Shown: in pieces, positions 48,402 to 59,301 of the stretch
Layout: each line of letters begins with the position of its first letter
Numbering within the stretch: position 1 is the stretch's first letter
Assembly: GCF_013149805.1 (NCBI RefSeq)
Contig: NZ_JABEZT010000008.1
Span: 114,007 to 178,006 of the forward strand
DNA length: 64,000 nucleotides
Direction of reading: 5' to 3'
Source of the DNA: Isoptericola chiayiensis
GTDB lineage: Bacteria; Actinomycetota; Actinomycetes; Actinomycetales; Cellulomonadaceae
The notes under the pieces: model-generated
Told to the model about the DNA's origin: nothing
Database searches by the model: none
What the model saw: the letters and a program-made list of their open reading frames with translations, nothing else
Position numbers and translations under genes: made by a program

Positions 48402-51400
48402 CCGTGACCTCGAGCGCGCGCATGACCGACTCGCTGTTCGGGCTGATCCCCGCGGCGTCGGACGGCCGCCAGTGGATCGCCACGTCCATGCAGCTGGTGA
48501 ACTGGGGCGGTTACCACGGGCACCACGAGGTGCGGTTCTCGCCGCGGGCCACGCTGCTGTCCGGGGCGTCCGGCTCGGGCAAGTCCACCCTGCTGGACGC
48601 CTACATCGCCCTGATGATGAGCCACACGACCCCGTTCAACGGGGCGTCCAACGGCGCCGCGGCCGGCCGGGCCCGGGGCCGCGAGCAGCGCAACGTGCTG
48701 TCCTACGCCCGGGGCAAGCTGGACGAGTCGCGCGCCGACGGCGCCACGAGCCGCGAGCAGGTGCTGCGCGGCGACGGCGTGGACACGTGGACCGCGGTCG
48801 CGATGTCGTGGTCCGACCAGTCCGGCGGGTCGTTCACGGCGCTGCGCGCCTGGTACGTGCCGCGCGGGGCCACCCGCAACGAGGAGTGCGTCGTCGTGCG
48901 GGCCACCGCCGACGCCGCGTTCGACCTGTGCACGCTCGAGGACCTGGCCCCCGGCCGGTTCGCGCGGGCCGGGCTGACCGAGGCCGGGCTGACGCTGTTC
49001 GACACGGACATCGCGTTCGCCACCCGGCTGCACGCCGCCCTCGGCATCGGCGCGGCCGGCGACGGGCACAAGGCCATGCAGCTCCTGGGCCGCATCCAGG
49101 CCGGTCAGGCGATCACCACTGTCGACGCGCTCTACAAGGCGATGGTGCTCACCGAGCCGGAGACCCTCGAGATCGCCGACCGTGCCGTCGAGCACTTCGA
49201 CGAGCTCAGCGCCGTGCGCACCGAGATGCTCACCGCGTCGCGCCAGGTCGAGGTGCTGCGTCCGATGCGCGGGCTGCGCGAGCAGGTCGACGACGCCGAG
49301 GCGACGGTCGCGCTCCTCGACTCGCTCGGCGCGTCGGGCGGGACCGGGTCCGACGACACCACGCCCTTCGCGGTGTGGCGCGACGCGCGGCGCCTGGACC
49401 TGGTGCGGGCCGAGGAGGAGGTCAACCGCACCGCCCACCGCGCCGCCGAGGAGCGGCGGACCACCGCCGCGTCCCGCATCGCCGCCACCGAGTCGGACCT
49501 GGAGGAGGTCCGCACCACGTTGCGCCGGCAGGGCGGGGACGCCGTGGAGTCCGCCGAGCGGGAGGTCCGGCGCCGCACCGAGGAGCTGGAGCGGGCGCGC
49601 ACCGCGCGGGCCGCGCTGGACACCCACCTCGCCGTGCTCGAGGCCGACGTCGCCGGACGGCGCGACCTCGACCGGGTCCGACGTCGGGCGCAGGAGATCG
49701 TCGACGGCCGCACCGAGCAGGCCGCGACCCTCGAGGACGAGGTGTTCGCCGCGCGGCAGGCCGTGTCCGACGCCGAGCAGCGGCTCGCCCGCCTGGAGCA
49801 GGAGCAGGCCTCGCTGGCGCAGCGTCGCGGCAACGTCGGTGCCGAGGACCACGCGGCGCGGGTGGCGCTCGCGGAGGCCGCCGGCATGACGGTCGACGAG
49901 CTGCCGTTCGTCGGCGAGCTGCTCGAGGTGCGCGGCGAGTACGAGCCGTGGCGCGACGCGATCGGGCTCGCCCTCGGCGGGTTCGCGACCACGCTGCTCG
50001 TCGACGCCGACCGGCTCGCCGCCTTCCGGGCCGCCATCGACACCGTGCCGCTGCGCCGACGCCTGCGGTTCGAGGGGGTGCCCACGCACCTGCCCCTGGA
50101 CGACGACGCGGACCCGGCCACGCTGCCCGGCCGCGTGGAGATCAAGGCCGGCCCGTTCGGCGGCTGGCTGGCGGAACGGCTCGCGCAGCGTTTCGACCAC
50201 GTGTGCGTCGACGACCCGGGCGAGCTGCGCCGGCACCGACGTGCCCTGACGCGGACCGGCCAGATCGCCGACGGCGAGCGCGGCGCCCACGGCGGCAGCC
50301 CGCGCGGCTCCGTGCTCGGATTCTCCAACGCGAGGCGCCGCGAGAAGCTCGGCGCCGACGTCGAGGCCGCCCGCAGCGCCCTGCACGACGCCGGCGCACG
50401 CCTCGAGGGAGCGCGGCTGCGGCAGTCGGCCCACACCGACACGTTCGTCGCCGCGGGCCAGGTCCTCAAGGTCGCCTGGGAGGACGTGGACGTCGACGGT
50501 GCGGCCGAGGCCCTGGCCGACCGCGAGGAGCGGCTCGCCGCGCTGCGCGACGGCTCCGACGTCGTGCGTGCGCTGACCGCCGACGAGCAGCGGCTGCGCG
50601 ACCGGCTCACCGAGCTGTACCGCGAGCGCGCCGACGCCGAGAACCGGGTGCGGGAGCTGGGCGAGCAGTGGGCGGCGATCACCGACCTGGTCGACCAGGT
50701 CACCGACGCGGTCGAGCGGGCCGAGGCCTCGGGAGCCGTGTGCACCGAGGCGCAGCGCCGTCGGCTGGACGCGACGCTGGCCGCCGTGGCACCGTCGGAC
50801 CCGGACCACCTGCCGCTCGCCGCGCTCGACCAGGCGATCACCGCCGTCGGGCGCGAGCTCGCCCGCGACCGCGAGAGCGCGGTGGCCACCGCCGAGTCCG
50901 CCCGCGCCGGGCTGCGCGGGTTGTTCGAACGGTTCTGCGACGCCTGGCCCAACCCCAACCTCGGCACCGACCCGGACGCCTCCTACGACGACTACGGGCG
51001 CATCCTGGCCGAGATCGAGGACCAGCGCCTGTACGAGCTGACCGAACGGTGGTCCCGGACGCTGGGCCGGCTCAGCGGTCACGACCTCACGCTGCTGGGC
51101 AACGTGATGAGCCGGTCGATCGCGCAGATCCGCGAACGCATGGAACCCGTCAACGCGATCCTGTCCACGCTGCCCTTCCGGGACGACTCCCACCGGCTGC
51201 GCATCAGCGCCCAGGTCACCGAGGCGCGCGACGTGACCTCGTTCCGCCGCCGGCTGCGCGAGCTCGCCGCGGACCCCGGCGAGCTCCCACCGGCCGAGCG
51301 GCAGCGCCGCTACGAGCGCATGGCCCGGCTGATCGACCGGATCCGGCCGGACTCGCCGGAGCGACGGCGGCTGGTCGACGTGCGCGAGCACGTGCGCATC

Positions 51401-51766
51401 AGCGCCGAGTGCGTCGACCTGGACGGCCGCCACGTGTCCGTCTACGACCACATCGCCGGCAAGTCCGGCGGGGAGTCGCAGGAGCTCGTGGCGTTCATCG
51501 TCGGCGCCGCCCTGCGCTACCAGCTCGGCGACGCCGGAGCCGAACGGCCCCGGTACGCGCCGGTGTTCCTCGACGAGGCGTTCATCAAGGCCGACGCCCG
51601 GTTCGCCGGACGTGCCGTGGGGGCGTGGCAGGGGCTCGGCTTCCAGCTCGTCGTCGGGGCGCCGCTGGACAAGGTCAGCGCACTGGAGCCGCACGTCGAC
51701 GTGGTGCTGCAGGCCGTCAAGGACCCGGCGGGGCGTTCGCGGCTGGTGACGTTGGTCGGTTCCTGA
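48398..51766 (+). CDS. JetC-like SMC ATPase (Wadjet/Mks MukB-type subunit)
   Basis: 1122-residue SMC-like ATPase of the COG4913 type, the DNA-loop-extruding motor of Wadjet (JetC; MksB). Head: Walker A GASGSGKST (about 55-63), signature KSGGESQ (about 1021), Walker B VFLDEAF (about 1055). Long coiled coils flank a hinge (about 480-600; ELLEVRGEYEPWRDAIGLAL). The ATPase site looks intact, with no frameshift. GTG start overlaps jetB. The nuclease gene jetD that normally follows is missing; a glycogen phosphorylase gene begins 86 bp later. Confidence 0.85.
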   Translation: MTVTSSARMTDSLFGLIPAASDGRQWIATSMQLVNWGGYHGHHEVRFSPRATLLSGASGSGKSTLLDAYIALMMSHTTPFNGASNGAAAGRARGREQRNVLSYARGKLDESRADGATSREQVLRGDGVDTWTAVAMSWSDQSGGSFTALRAWYVPRGATRNEECVVVRATADAAFDLCTLEDLAPGRFARAGLTEAGLTLFDTDIAFATRLHAALGIGAAGDGHKAMQLLGRIQAGQAITTVDALYKAMVLTEPETLEIADRAVEHFDELSAVRTEMLTASRQVEVLRPMRGLREQVDDAEATVALLDSLGASGGTGSDDTTPFAVWRDARRLDLVRAEEEVNRTAHRAAEERRTTAASRIAATESDLEEVRTTLRRQGGDAVESAEREVRRRTEELERARTARAALDTHLAVLEADVAGRRDLDRVRRRAQEIVDGRTEQAATLEDEVFAARQAVSDAEQRLARLEQEQASLAQRRGNVGAEDHAARVALAEAAGMTVDELPFVGELLEVRGEYEPWRDAIGLALGGFATTLLVDADRLAAFRAAIDTVPLRRRLRFEGVPTHLPLDDDADPATLPGRVEIKAGPFGGWLAERLAQRFDHVCVDDPGELRRHRRALTRTGQIADGERGAHGGSPRGSVLGFSNARRREKLGADVEAARSALHDAGARLEGARLRQSAHTDTFVAAGQVLKVAWEDVDVDGAAEALADREERLAALRDGSDVVRALTADEQRLRDRLTELYRERADAENRVRELGEQWAAITDLVDQVTDAVERAEASGAVCTEAQRRRLDATLAAVAPSDPDHLPLAALDQAITAVGRELARDRESAVATAESARAGLRGLFERFCDAWPNPNLGTDPDASYDDYGRILAEIEDQRLYELTERWSRTLGRLSGHDLTLLGNVMSRSIAQIRERMEPVNAILSTLPFRDDSHRLRISAQVTEARDVTSFRRRLRELAADPGELPPAERQRRYERMARLIDRIRPDSPERRRLVDVREHVRISAECVDLDGRHVSVYDHIAGKSGGESQELVAFIVGAALRYQLGDAGAERPRYAPVFLDEAFIKADARFAGRAVGAWQGLGFQLVVGAPLDKVSALEPHVDVVLQAVKDPAGRSRLVTLVGS

Positions 51767-51839
51767 ACGGTGGGCTACGGCCGTGTTTCGGTCCGGGGTC
51801 GGCTTGCCCCGCCACCGGGACACGCGGGCCCGGCGTGGG

Positions 51840-51845
51840 TAGTGT
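51840..51845 (+). promoter_or_regulatory. Candidate -10 of glgP
   Basis: TAGTGT, 7 nt before GTG 51853; leaderless arrangement in the 86-bp gap after jetC. Confidence 0.45.
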
Positions 51846-51852
51846 CGGCCAG

Positions 51853-54333
<2,481 letters not shown>

Positions 54334-54347
54334 GGCCTCGCGGCGGC

Positions 54348-54384
54348 CCCGTCGTCGGGCACCGGGAAGGTGCCCGACGACGGG
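54348..54384 (+). terminator. Terminator after glgP
   Basis: 16-bp perfect stem (54348-54363 with 54369-54384) and 5-nt loop, 15 bp after the glgP stop, followed by TCTCCCT. Confidence 0.85.
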
Positions 54385-54645
54385 TCTCCCTGCTCAGGGA
54401 CGGTGCCGGTGACCCGGACCCGTGCGGTGGTGGCGGGTGCGCCCTGGCGCGCACCTTCCTTCCGCCCGTGCCCCGACCTCGCCGGCCGTGACGAGCGACC
54501 ACGTCCCGCCGCGGCGGGTGCCGACCCGGGCCACCGGTACGGCGGCGGATCGCGTGGTGTCGTCGGGCATGCCGTGCACGCTATCGCGGCGTCGCACCCG
54601 ACGCGATCCGGGGGCACCGTCCGCGCCGTGGGGCACCGCCGCGGC
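54385..54645. other. Gene-less stretch; possible decayed minus-strand frame
   Basis: No convincing gene. On the minus strand a frame from ATG 54570 (MPDDTTRSAAVPVARVG) has coding-like third positions and then loses them; from about 54460 to 54400 another minus frame (RVRVTGTVPEQGDP) looks better. This could be a frameshifted remnant of a beta-sandwich domain such as the GlgE N-terminus, but similarity is too weak to call. The rest is unremarkable. Confidence 0.3.
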
Positions 54646-54651
54646 TAGACT
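54646..54651 (+). promoter_or_regulatory. Candidate -10 of degV
   Basis: TAGACT, 8 nt before ATG 54660; same hexamer as at leuS. Confidence 0.4.
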
Positions 54652-54659
54652 CGCTGATC

Positions 54660-55574
54660 ATGCGCGACGTTCCCGCCGTGCGAGTCGTCACCGACTCGAC
54701 CGCCAGCCTGCCCCGTCCCGGACACGCCGCCGTCGCGGACGTCCTGACCAGCCCTGACGTCGCCCCGACGGTCGTGCCACTGCACGTCCTCGTCGACGAC
54801 GAGGTGCGGCGCGAAGGGGTCGAGATCACGGCCGCGGAGGTCGCCGAGCGCATCTCGCGCGGCGAGCGGCTCACCACGTCCCAGCCCTCGACCCAGGAGC
54901 TCGCGGAGGCCTACCGGGACCTCGCCGCGCAGGGCGCCCGCGCCATCGTCTCGGTGCACCTGTCCGGAAAGCTGTCCGGCACCGTCGCGACCGCGGAACG
55001 GGCCGGGCAGCGCGCCATGCTGCCCGTGCGCGTGGTCGACTCGGGGACGGCCGCCATGGCGCTCGGCTTCGCGGCCGTCGAGGCCGCTCGGTGCGCCGCC
55101 GCCGGGTGCGACGCCGACCACGTGGCCCGCCGGGCCGAGCAGGTCGCGGCCTCGGCACGCGCCCTGCTGCTCGTCGACTCCCTGGACCACCTGCGCCAGG
55201 GCGGTCGCCTCTCCGGGCCCGCCGCGGCACTCGGCCAGGCCCTGGGCGTGCGACCCCTCCTCGGTCTCCAGGACGGCACCGTGGACCTCGTCCAGCGGGT
55301 ACGCACGCGCAAGGCCTCCGTCGGCCGCCTCCTCGCGCTCGCCGAGGAGCACGCGGACCGGGCCACGCGCCCCGTGGTGGCCGTGCACCACCTCGGCGCC
55401 GAGGACCGCGCCGAGGAGATCGCCGCCACCCTGACCGAGCGGATCGGCGTGCGGCCCGTCGTCACCCCGGTCAGCGCGGTGCTCGGCACGCACGTGGGCC
55501 CCGGGGCGCTCGCCGTCGTCGTCGCCGACCGCGGGGGGCACGTGCACGACCTGGAGCCGGGCGGGCCCTGGTAA
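54660..55574 (+). CDS. DegV family fatty-acid-binding protein
   Basis: 304 residues. RVVTDSTASLP at the N-terminus, LTTSQPSTQELAEAYRDL, VSVHLSGKLSGTVATAE and VDSLDHLRQGGRLSGPAAALG are the lipid-binding DegV (FakB-like) motifs. Relatives bind a fatty acid for phosphorylation by a FakA kinase; no fakA is present here. ATG 54660, 8 nt after TAGACT. It precedes comEA in the conserved degV-comEA-comEC-holA block. Confidence 0.92.
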   Translation: MRDVPAVRVVTDSTASLPRPGHAAVADVLTSPDVAPTVVPLHVLVDDEVRREGVEITAAEVAERISRGERLTTSQPSTQELAEAYRDLAAQGARAIVSVHLSGKLSGTVATAERAGQRAMLPVRVVDSGTAAMALGFAAVEAARCAAAGCDADHVARRAEQVAASARALLLVDSLDHLRQGGRLSGPAAALGQALGVRPLLGLQDGTVDLVQRVRTRKASVGRLLALAEEHADRATRPVVAVHHLGAEDRAEEIAATLTERIGVRPVVTPVSAVLGTHVGPGALAVVVADRGGHVHDLEPGGPW

Positions 55575-55696
55575 CCCCCTCGGACGGTGCCGGCGCGCCG
55601 GTCACCCTGACGCGCTCGCGCCCGGGAACGCTCGTCCACAGGTGGTGGTCGTCCACCGGTCCCGGCGGTGCCCGGCCGGAGAGCCCCGCGCGCACC

Positions 55697-55702
55697 TAGC
55701 GT
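55697..55702 (+). promoter_or_regulatory. Candidate -10 of comEA-comEC
   Basis: TAGCGT, 7 nt before GTG 55710; supports that start for comEA. Confidence 0.4.
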
Positions 55703-55709
55703 CCCGGGC

Positions 55710-56747
55710 GTGACCACCACCACGCCCCGGCACAGCCCGGAACCGACGCCCGACCCGGCCGCCGACGACGGTCCGCGCGACGAGCCCGAGCACGGGGACG
55801 CGCGCGGGACGACGGCGCGGCTCGCGGCGCTGCGTGCCGCCCTGGCCGACCACGACCCGGCCGCGGCGACCCCCGGGCAGGACTCGGCCGGCGGCCAGGA
55901 CGCGACGACGGCGGCCGACGAGCTGGCCGACCGGCTCGTCCGACGACGGTCCGCCGGCCACGTCGCCGCCGCGTACAGCGCTGCCCACGGGCACCCGACG
56001 TCGGCGCACGAGCGTTCGGGGCGCCGTCGCTGGGCGCTGACCACCCCGGTCGCCGTCGTCGCCTCGGCAGCCCTGACGGTGCTCGCCCTCGGCGTGCTCG
56101 TGGTCGCGTCGTGGCCCCAGCCGGTGGTCCCCGCCGTCCCGGCCGCGGACGTGCAGCTCGACGGTGCGACAGGTCCGGCGGGCCCCGTCGAGAGCGAGGT
56201 CGCCGAGCCGCCGGTGGGCGACGACTCGCTCGCGGACCAGGAGCCGGCGCCCGCGGACCGCGGACCGGCCGGCTCGGTGCCGGCTCCCGTGGCCGGTTCC
56301 GCCGGGGTGGAGGTCGTCGTGCACGTCGTCGGGCAGGTGGCCCGACCGGGTCTGGTCGGCCTGCCCGCCGGGGCCCGTGTCGCCGACGCCGTCGAGGCCG
56401 CCGGGGGAGCGAGCGACGGCGCGGATCTCGCCGCGCTCAACCTCGCACGGACCGTGACCGACGGCGAGCAGGTCTACGTGCCCGCGCCCGGGGAGGAGGT
56501 GCCCGCGCCGCCGCCGACCCGCAGCGCCGGGGGCGGTGCCGCCGAGGAGCCGACCGCCCCCGTGCGGGTGAACGAGGCCGACGCCAGCACCCTCGCCACG
56601 CTGCCCGGCATCGGCCCGGTGCTGGCCGAGCGGATCGTCGCCCGGCGGGACGAGAACGGCCCGTTCACCCAGGTGGACCAGCTCGCCGAGGTCTCGGGCA
56701 TTGGTCCGGTGCTCCTGGACGAGCTGCGCGACCTCGTCACGGTGTGA
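55710..56747 (+). CDS. comEA: Competence DNA receptor ComEA
   Basis: 345 residues. An N-terminal cytoplasmic region of ~110 residues, one membrane helix (VAVVASAALTVLALGVLVVA), a Pro/Ala linker, an SLBB domain (VEVVVHVVGQVARPGLVGL) and a C-terminal helix-hairpin-helix pair (VNEADASTLATLPGIGPVLA; VSGIGPVLLDELRDLV) that binds double-stranded DNA outside the membrane. GTG 55710 follows TAGCGT by 7 nt. Overlaps comEC by 4 bp (GTGA). The cytoplasmic extension is longer than in Bacillus. Confidence 0.93.
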   Translation: MTTTTPRHSPEPTPDPAADDGPRDEPEHGDARGTTARLAALRAALADHDPAAATPGQDSAGGQDATTAADELADRLVRRRSAGHVAAAYSAAHGHPTSAHERSGRRRWALTTPVAVVASAALTVLALGVLVVASWPQPVVPAVPAADVQLDGATGPAGPVESEVAEPPVGDDSLADQEPAPADRGPAGSVPAPVAGSAGVEVVVHVVGQVARPGLVGLPAGARVADAVEAAGGASDGADLAALNLARTVTDGEQVYVPAPGEEVPAPPPTRSAGGGAAEEPTAPVRVNEADASTLATLPGIGPVLAERIVARRDENGPFTQVDQLAEVSGIGPVLLDELRDLVTV

Positions 56748-59164
56748 CCGTCGACCTGCGCCTGGCGCCGACCGTGCTCGCGGCCTGGGTCGGAGCCTGG
56801 GCGCTCACCGGTGCCCACGGACCTGCCGCCGGACACGTCGCCGCGGCCGCCACGCTGCTGGTGCTCGGCGCTGTCGTCCTCGGCCCGCGCGTCGGCGCCC
56901 GTCCCGGCCACTGTCCCGGCCACTTGTCCCGCGCCCGGCTCCGGCAGTTGGCGGCCCACACGGTGCTCGCCGGGACCTGCCTGGCGGCGGTCGGGGCGTC
57001 CGTGCACGTCCAGCAGGCGGCCCGCGAGCCGCTGCCGGCACTCGCGGAGCAGGGCGCCGTCGTCACGGTCGTGGGCACCGTCGCCTCGTCCGACCGGCCC
57101 GACACGTTCGGCGGCCGGCGCTGGGTCCTGGACGCCGCACGGGTCGAGCACCGCGGCGTGACCACCCCGGTGCGCGCCCACGTCGCCGTGACGGCCCCGG
57201 GTCCCGCGCCCCGGTTCGGGGCGTCGGTCGCCCTGCGGGCGCGGCTCGCCCCACCGGGGATCGGCGCCGGCGTTGTCGCGGCCGCCGACGCGGACGACCC
57301 GGTGGCCGAGGTCGCGCCGCCGGGAGCGACGGGACGGCTGACCCACCGGATGCGCACCGCTCTGCTCGAGGTGACGGACCCCTTGTCGCCGCAGGCCCGG
57401 GGACTGGTGCCCGGAGCCGCCGTGGGGGACACCTCGCGGCTGCCCGACCCTCTCGACGAGGCGATGCGCACGACCGGCCTCACCCACGTCACCGCCGTGT
57501 CGGGCAGCCACTTCGCGGTGGTGCTCGCCGCGGCGACCGCGCTGTGCGTGGCCGTGCGGGTCCCGCGGGCGGTGCGCGTCGTCGTGCTGGCCGCGGTCGC
57601 GGTCGGGTTCGTCCTGCTGGTGCGGCCCGAACCCAGCGTGCTGCGAGCGGCGTGGACGTGCGCGGTGGGGCTGCTCGCCCTCACGCTCGGCCGTCCCACC
57701 GCGGGTCCGGCCGCGCTCGCGACGGCCGCCACCGTCCTGCTTGTCGTCGACCCCTGGCAGGCGCGGTCGTTCGGGTTCGCGCTCTCCTGTGCGGCGACGG
57801 CGGGGATCGTGCTGCTCACCGGACCGCTCGCCCGGAGGCTGGCCCCCTGGTGCGGGCGGGCGGGAGCCTTCGCGCTCGCCGTGCCGCTGGCGGCACAGGC
57901 GGCGTGCGGTCCGATCCTGGTGCTGCTGGACCCGGTGGTGCCCACCACCGCGGTCGTGGCCAACCTGCTCGCCGCCCCGGCGCTCGTGCCCGCCACCGTG
58001 CTGGGTCTGGTCGCCACGCTGCTCGCGCCGTGGGCCCCGGTCGTGGCGGCGGCGGTGGCGTGGACGGCGGGGCTGGCCACCGCATGGATCGCGGGGGTCG
58101 CGACCTTCTTCGCGGGGCTGCCCGGCGCGCGGATGCCCTGGTCGGAGGGTGTCCCGGGCGCTCTGCTGCTGGCCGCCGTCACCGGCGTCGCGCTGCTCCT
58201 CGTGCTGCGCCGACCCCCGGGGGACGGGTGGCCGGCGGACCGGGCGGGAGCGGTGCTGCGACGGCTCCGCTCGCCGCGCGGCGGCGCACGGTCCCGGCAC
58301 CGGCCCGGGGTCCGGCTGCTGGTCGTCCTGCTCGCCCCGGCCCTGGCCACCGGCGCCGGGCTGCTCGTGCTGCGTCCCGGAGCGTCCGACCTGCCGACGG
58401 ACTGGCAGGTCGTGGCCTGCGACGTCGGTCAGGGCGACACCCTGGTGGTGCGGACCGGTGCGCGGTCCGCCGTGGTCGTGGACGTCGGTCCGCCCGGGGA
58501 CGCCGCGGCCACCTGCCTCGACCGGCTCGGCGTCGAGCACGTCGACGTGCTGGTGCTCAGCCACTTCCACACCGACCACGTCGGCGGCCTCGAGCCCGTC
58601 CTGGCCGGACGCACGGTCGCCGCGGCGCTCGTCTCGCCCCGGGACGAGCCGGCCGGACCCGCCGCCCGGACCCGTGCGGTGCTGTCGGACGCGGGCGTGC
58701 CGGTCACCGTGGCCACACCGGGCTCCCGAGCCGCCGCGGGGACCACGCAGTGGCAGGTGCTCGCCGCGCACGACGCCGGCACGCCGGGCGGCGACACGGC
58801 GAACGACGCGAGCGTCGTGCTGTGGCTGCGCACCGCGGCCGGGCTCGACGTCGTCACGCTGGGTGACCTCGAGGAGGGTGGCCAGCGGGCGCTGCTGGAC
58901 GCCCTGCCGGCCTCGGGGCTGCCGGCCGGAGACCTCGACGTGGTCAAGATGGCCCACCACGGCTCGGCCGACCAGTCGGCGGCGCTGGCCCACCGGCTGT
59001 CGCCGCGGCTGGTGCTGGTACCGGTCGGGGAGAACGACTACGGGCACCCGACCCGCAGCGCCCTGGACCTGTACGCGGAAACGGGGGCGCGGGTGCTGCG
59101 CACGGACCGGTGCGGGGCGGTCGCCGTGGTGGTGCGCGACGGTGCGCCGGCCGCGACCTGCTGA
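56744..59164 (+). CDS. comEC: ComEC/Rec2 DNA-uptake channel with MBL domain
   Basis: 806 residues. Membrane helices at the N-terminus, an OB-like loop (EQGAVVTVVGTVASSDRPD), the competence domain with VPGAAVGDTSRLPDPLDEAM and TGLTHVTAVSGSHFAVVL, many helices, and a C-terminal metallo-beta-lactamase domain (VACDVGQGDTLVV, SHFHTDHVGG, MAHHGSADQS) with the HxHxDH motif intact as HFHTDH. It forms the channel and possible nuclease for single-strand uptake. Overlaps comEA; ends at a bidirectional terminator. Confidence 0.95.
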   Translation: MTVDLRLAPTVLAAWVGAWALTGAHGPAAGHVAAAATLLVLGAVVLGPRVGARPGHCPGHLSRARLRQLAAHTVLAGTCLAAVGASVHVQQAAREPLPALAEQGAVVTVVGTVASSDRPDTFGGRRWVLDAARVEHRGVTTPVRAHVAVTAPGPAPRFGASVALRARLAPPGIGAGVVAAADADDPVAEVAPPGATGRLTHRMRTALLEVTDPLSPQARGLVPGAAVGDTSRLPDPLDEAMRTTGLTHVTAVSGSHFAVVLAAATALCVAVRVPRAVRVVVLAAVAVGFVLLVRPEPSVLRAAWTCAVGLLALTLGRPTAGPAALATAATVLLVVDPWQARSFGFALSCAATAGIVLLTGPLARRLAPWCGRAGAFALAVPLAAQAACGPILVLLDPVVPTTAVVANLLAAPALVPATVLGLVATLLAPWAPVVAAAVAWTAGLATAWIAGVATFFAGLPGARMPWSEGVPGALLLAAVTGVALLLVLRRPPGDGWPADRAGAVLRRLRSPRGGARSRHRPGVRLLVVLLAPALATGAGLLVLRPGASDLPTDWQVVACDVGQGDTLVVRTGARSAVVVDVGPPGDAAATCLDRLGVEHVDVLVLSHFHTDHVGGLEPVLAGRTVAAALVSPRDEPAGPAARTRAVLSDAGVPVTVATPGSRAAAGTTQWQVLAAHDAGTPGGDTANDASVVLWLRTAAGLDVVTLGDLEEGGQRALLDALPASGLPAGDLDVVKMAHHGSADQSAALAHRLSPRLVLVPVGENDYGHPTRSALDLYAETGARVLRTDRCGAVAVVVRDGAPAATC

Positions 59165-59173
59165 CGGGGGACA

Positions 59174-59205
59174 CCGGTGGCGTCGGCGCGAGCCGACGCC
59201 ACCGG
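59174..59205. terminator. Bidirectional terminator between comEC and the LuxR gene
   Basis: 14-bp perfect stem (59174-59187 with 59192-59205) and GCGA tetraloop, 9 bp after the comEC stop and before the convergent regulator gene. Confidence 0.8.
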
Positions 59206-59301
59206 CGCGTCACTGCGAGCCGTGGGGGAGACGGCCCGCGACCCGGACGGCGTCTCGATCGCCTCCCGGGTCCCGCGACCATCCTCGCGGACGGGGTCCG
59301 G

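Noticed and set aside
51767..51852. A jetD remnant after jetC
   Set aside because: Only 86 bp, holding the glgP promoter; no TOPRIM or DUF2220-like coding trace in any frame.
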